The notes beneath the pieces were generated by a model that had not been told where the DNA came from, made no database searches, and saw nothing but the letters and a program-made list of their open reading frames with translations. A program made the position numbers and the translations under genes. 64,000 nucleotides of DNA from Glutinoglossum americanum. Its lineage: Eukaryota; Ascomycota; Geoglossomycetes; Geoglossales; Geoglossaceae. Positions 61,850 through 64,000 of the stretch are shown one piece after another. Within the stretch, counting starts at the first letter, position 1. The number at the start of each line of letters is the position of its first letter. The stretch spans positions 1 to 64,000 of the forward strand of contig JAGHQL010000055.1 of the NCBI GenBank assembly GCA_020080175.1. The letters are read 5' to 3'.

Positions 61850-62816
61850 ATGTCGCGAAGAACAGGCATCCCCAATGGGGAAGAGAGGGAGCATCCACCA
61901 GCCGTGGCAGATGGCGGTAGGTCCACCGGCCTCTGGGAAAATGTCCACCAAGATGCCCAGCCCATTGACAGTTTTTGGAACAGCTCAACAGGACCAAAAG
62001 CTGCTGCTCTCATCAGATACTGGTCACTTTTCCCTGATTAAGTCCGATGTCCGCTCGACCCATACACAATTCGCCATACTTATCTCATATACAGAGCATT
62101 ACACGTAGCGGACTTGATCACTGAACTAAATGGTGAGTTGCGCAGCATGCCCAAAAGCGTGTTTTGTTACTAATATATCGATGGCTTAGGCTTTTGTGGC
62201 ATTATGTCCGTCTTCTCGTCTATGCGCTACTGTCTTGATAGTCCCGAAAACACCGCAAATCTATGGGCTGCTCTAACTCTGATGCCATTTGGGCTCTTTT
62301 TTGATTTCATGGATGGCAAGGTGGCCAGATGGCGGAAGAAATCATCCCTTATGGGTCAAGAGCTGGACTCTCTGGCAGACCTGGTATGACCACAGAGACC
62401 CTTACATTACTGGGAGAGGGAGAGGCTTACAGCCATCCTACACGCAGATTTCCTTTGGGGTATCCCCCGCCGCGGCTGCATTTGCAATTGGTTTGCGCAC
62501 GCCGGTCGACCATATCCTCCTATCCTTTTTCGTCCTCGCTGGCCTTACGCGACTAGCACGTTTCAACGTTACAGTTGCCAACGTTCCCAAGGATAATACC
62601 GGAAAGGCGCATTATTTTGAAGGCACACCAATCCCCACGACGCTATCCATTGCGGCTGCAATGGCTTATTGGGTCCACAAGGGTTGGATTCTTGACGAAA
62701 TCCCCGGCGGCCTGCTGGCCAAGGGCACGATGTACGAGTTTCATCCGATTGTAGGCCTGTTTGTTTTGAGTGGATGTTTGATGGTTAGCAAGACGATCCA
62801 TATCCCCAAGCCCTAG
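61850..62816 (+). CDS. CHO1: Phosphatidylserine synthase (CDP-diacylglycerol:serine type)
   Basis: Reaction (known): CDP-diacylglycerol + L-serine to phosphatidylserine + CMP, in the ER membrane. Seen: start [20 protein letters not shown]. After introns: [46 protein letters not shown], then [20 protein letters not shown]. The CDP-alcohol phosphatidyltransferase signature is complete: D-G-x2-A-R-x8-G-x3-D-x3-D, read as [20 protein letters not shown] followed by LAD. The next intron (GTATGA...ACGCAG) leads to [20 protein letters not shown], then hydrophobic segments ([35 protein letters not shown]), ending IHIPKP at 62816. About 260 aa, as in fungal CHO1. Exon 2 boundaries near 61920-62035 are less certain. 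Confidence 0.9.
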
Positions 62817-64000
62817 GCTATAGACTATATGCTTTCGGGGGTTAGTTGTGTTGGCGGACCTTTTGTAGGCGGGTTCGGCTGTTGGTGTCATTCTGTTCGG
62901 GCGGTATCGCTCTAGATTGTGAGGATAGGACATTCACGGTAGTTGACTAGATAGAAACACACTGTGTTATTTCTCCTAATCGTTCGTCTCAAGCCACCAG
63001 TCATGGCAGTAGCTAACGGTGATCGCCCCGGAGTGACGTTCTGGGCTTCCATTCCAGATACGGCAGGCAGCATCGTAGCTATTGCGTATATATGCAAATC
63101 GAGACCTACCAACGCCCTAGACATCCCGAAATTCTCAACAACTGTTAACGCGACCCGTGAACAGACAAGAAACGCCGCGGCCCCTAAACCCACTAGCAAT
63201 ACTCACAGGACCCCCATGTATCCATAAACATCAAATCAATCACTAATATGCCCCCGATGCGGCAGCTACCCAGCCCCAGCGCTAGGAGGCAAGGCGTTAC
63301 CTCGGTTCCATTTCTCTTCTTCCATGAGCGCTAGAAAATAGGAGTTGGTGTTGAAAACCAACCCTCCTTTTTACACAGACAGCTATGAGAAATTCTCATA
63401 CCACAGGTTGTAAGACATGCGCTAAGGTAAACTCCCTCGGATTTGGAACAGCAGAGTGCAGCGCTGGAGATCCACCTCTTAGCCCCTTTTTTCCCACGCT
63501 CGATTGAATGCTAGGGGGTCCGAATCCCCTTGTAGGAGGTATTTCCTCTAGAGGCCTAAGTCCCTTCTATCTGAGTTGTGTGTGCGATACTGGCTCTTCA
63601 GTCGTAATTCCTCAAGTTTCCTCCCTGATTTTTGGCGCTTCTTCGTAGGTGTGTGTATGATTGCGTCTCATTTTGAGAACTCTTCCCCGTTCCGTTGTCT
63701 ATTCACGACCATCTTTTTCCCTTCCCCTTTATTCTAGCTACCTACCGACTACTAATGGCGTGCATTTGAGACCACAGCCTCTAGCTTCCCTGTGTATTCA
63801 CACCCTCCCCGACTTCTTTTTTCATTCTCGGCTGTCCCCTTATATTCACTTTCTCTAATCATTGTGCTTTTATAAAAACCCCATTAAACACTATCCCATG
63901 CTCTATATCTCCCTTCTTTAAGCGCAGCGCGGCATAGTACCGGGCATCTACTAGACAAACGTATAGCGTGTAGAGGGGTTTTACCTGAAAACACATCTTG
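62817..64000. other. Right-end stretch without supported gene
   Basis: About 1.2 kb downstream of CHO1. A minus-strand frame at 62912-63199 is hydrophobic at its start (GLGAAAFLVCSRVAL) but no full domain can be read (see rejected). Pyrimidine-rich towards 63700-63870. Confidence 0.4.

Noticed and set aside
62912-63199. Hydrophobic minus-strand frame (GLGAAAFLVCSRVAL) recalling the start of DUF4267 membrane proteins
   Set aside because: The middle of that domain is missing, no splice model closes it, and the plus strand is equally open; at most a remnant.
63480-63540. GGGGGTCCGAATCCCCT hairpin resembling a tRNA T-stem
   Set aside because: Loop lacks TTC at the proper place and no other tRNA arms lie upstream.

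Overview
This window is nuclear DNA from a filamentous ascomycete (Pezizomycotina; Eurotiomycete-like by recall of homologues, not proven). Most genes are broken by several 49-80 bp introns with GT...AG ends, all protein families are fungal or eukaryotic housekeeping families, and many gene models only close when short exons outside the long open frames are added by hand. I support 22 protein-coding genes and found no convincing tRNA, rRNA or CRISPR. One candidate solo LTR is the only mobile-element trace.

Layout. 1-5 kb: the GC-rich 3' part of an EFM2/Rrg1-like protein methyltransferase (cut by the window edge), tubulin cofactor C, and complex I subunit NDUFA11, all on the minus strand. 5-9.5 kb: the deubiquitinase UBP2 (+). 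10.7-17 kb: an ankyrin-repeat protein built from a duplicated module, a gene-poor stretch with the LTR candidate, and a conserved protein of unknown function. 18.5-22.4 kb: VPS74/GOLPH3, mitochondrial acyl carrier protein and the NDUFS8-type complex I subunit (the last two divergent from one 342 bp spacer). 22.8-29.6 kb: RRP14/SURF6, protein-isoaspartate methyltransferase, a tricarboxylate carrier (CTP1 type) and TAN1. 30.4-38.3 kb: an APH-fold kinase-like protein lacking the usual catalytic Asp, a Whi5/Nrm1-like G1/S repressor, and a PF12044 metallopeptidase-like protein whose HExxH reads RETGH. 41-50.8 kb: a Grainyhead/CP2 transcription factor, an oxysterol-binding-protein homologue, a conserved unknown and a mitochondrial-looking J-domain protein. 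51.4-56.6 kb: a GH18 chitinase and a WSC-type wall-stress sensor. 57.6-62.8 kb: threonyl-tRNA synthetase, GAR1 and phosphatidylserine synthase.

Themes. Three complex I components (NDUFA11, ACP, NDUFS8) fall within 19 kb. Ribosome and translation genes are common (EFM2-like, RRP14, TAN1, ThrRS, GAR1). Cell-wall genes lie side by side (chitinase, WSC sensor), and a Grainyhead-family factor, known in Neurospora to control wall remodelling, is about 8 kb away. Phosphatidylserine synthase and a short ORP of the PS/PI4P-exchanger type are also both present. These groupings may be chance; only the shared divergent spacers are direct evidence for co-regulation. I saw no obvious secondary-metabolite cluster, defence island or new multigene system. 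The best candidates for something undescribed are the conserved unknown at 15.6-17 kb, the two enzymes with substituted catalytic residues, and the large unexplained convergent spacer at 38.3-41 kb.
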